In this document: piece by piece, positions 5,398 to 5,621 of the stretch
How the letters are laid out: each line of letters opens with the position of its first letter
Position numbering within the stretch: position 1 is the first letter of the stretch
Assembly: GCA_042091375.1 (NCBI GenBank)
Contig: JBELHO010000104.1
Span: 1-5,621 of the forward strand
Source of the DNA: JBELHO01 sp042091375
GTDB lineage: Bacteria > Pseudomonadota > Gammaproteobacteria > Enterobacterales > Alteromonadaceae
DNA: 5,621 nt
Direction of reading: 5' to 3'
The notes under the pieces: model-generated
Database searches by the model: none
Told to the model about the DNA's origin: nothing
The model's input: only the letters and a program-made list of their open reading frames with translations
Position numbers and translations under genes: made by a program

Positions 5398-5574
5398 AAA
5401 CACGTTTCCAAGCAAGGTTAGCTGTTAATGTGATAAAAAGTAGCTATTGTTTGCCATGTCTCATCATCAAATCGCAACATGTTGAGTTGGTGATTGCACG
5501 ATACACTGGCTAGGACAGTATACCGACTTATCAATTCAAAAATAGGCTGTTGTGAAAAATGATAAGTGACAGGG

Positions 5575-5619
5575 TTATTCAATTGTTAAGCTTTGTCTTT
5601 CAACGAGAAAGTCAAAGGT
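5575..5619 (-). other. Possible 3' end of a minus-strand gene cut by the window edge
   Basis: One minus frame entering from the right edge stays open for 14 codons (TFDFLVERQSLTIE) before a TAA at 5577-5575. It could be the tail of a gene upstream of the acyltransferase, but it is far too short to prove coding. The remaining bases to 5398 show no gene, clear promoter or terminator; TATACT at about 5520 on the minus strand resembles a -10 but lacks a spaced -35. Confidence 0.2.
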
Positions 5620-5621
5620 CA

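Noticed and set aside
5584..5621. Plus-strand gene start at TTG 5584 running off the right edge
   Set aside because: Only 12 codons are visible, with a TTG start and a poor ribosome binding site; the competing minus-strand frame is equally plausible and neither can be proved.

Overview
This window looks like a chromosomal segment of a marine gammaproteobacterium of the Alteromonadales type (Shewanella or a relative). It is AT-rich. The borosin genes resemble the split borosin pair SonM/SonA of Shewanella oneidensis, and the other two proteins (a TPR sensor kinase and an OpgC-like acyltransferase) are of kinds common in that order. The organism is inferred from protein style only.

Layout. Bases 1-322 are intergenic: a 13-bp tandem repeat, a strong plus-strand terminator closing a gene outside the window, and a weak promoter. 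Bases 329-2362 (+) encode an exported-sensor histidine kinase: signal peptide, TPR repeats, one membrane helix, and a kinase core with all catalytic boxes. It faces a minus-strand cluster. Read in its own direction, that cluster runs from an OpgC-like membrane acyltransferase (5397-4258), through a 232-bp gap with a stem-loop, repeats and possible promoter elements, to a SonM-type peptide alpha-N-methyltransferase (4025-3192). Next come a SonA-type precursor (3186-2974), a relic of the methyltransferase 3' end (2860-2792), and a second precursor with an identical coding sequence (2780-2568). A clear minus-strand terminator (2484-2458) ends it.

The main discovery is the split borosin RiPP pathway. 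Borosins are ribosomal peptides whose backbone amides are N-methylated by an iterative SAM-dependent enzyme. In most known fungal cases the core is fused to the enzyme; in the split type it is a separate small protein with a borosin-binding helical domain. Here the precursor gene is duplicated together with the last 22 codons and the ribosome binding site of the methyltransferase, so each precursor keeps the same local translation signal. The precursors share a C-terminal core containing LWI and ending in HCH; the leucine and isoleucine align with the methylated positions of SonA as I remember them. No protease, oxidase or exporter for the product is visible, so the final product and its role are unknown.

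The acyltransferase and the kinase may be mere neighbours. An 11-base sequence, TTATGCTTGAT, occurs upstream of both the kinase and the methyltransferase and is the only sequence hint of a link. No database search or folding program was run; family calls rest on motifs and remembered family sequences.
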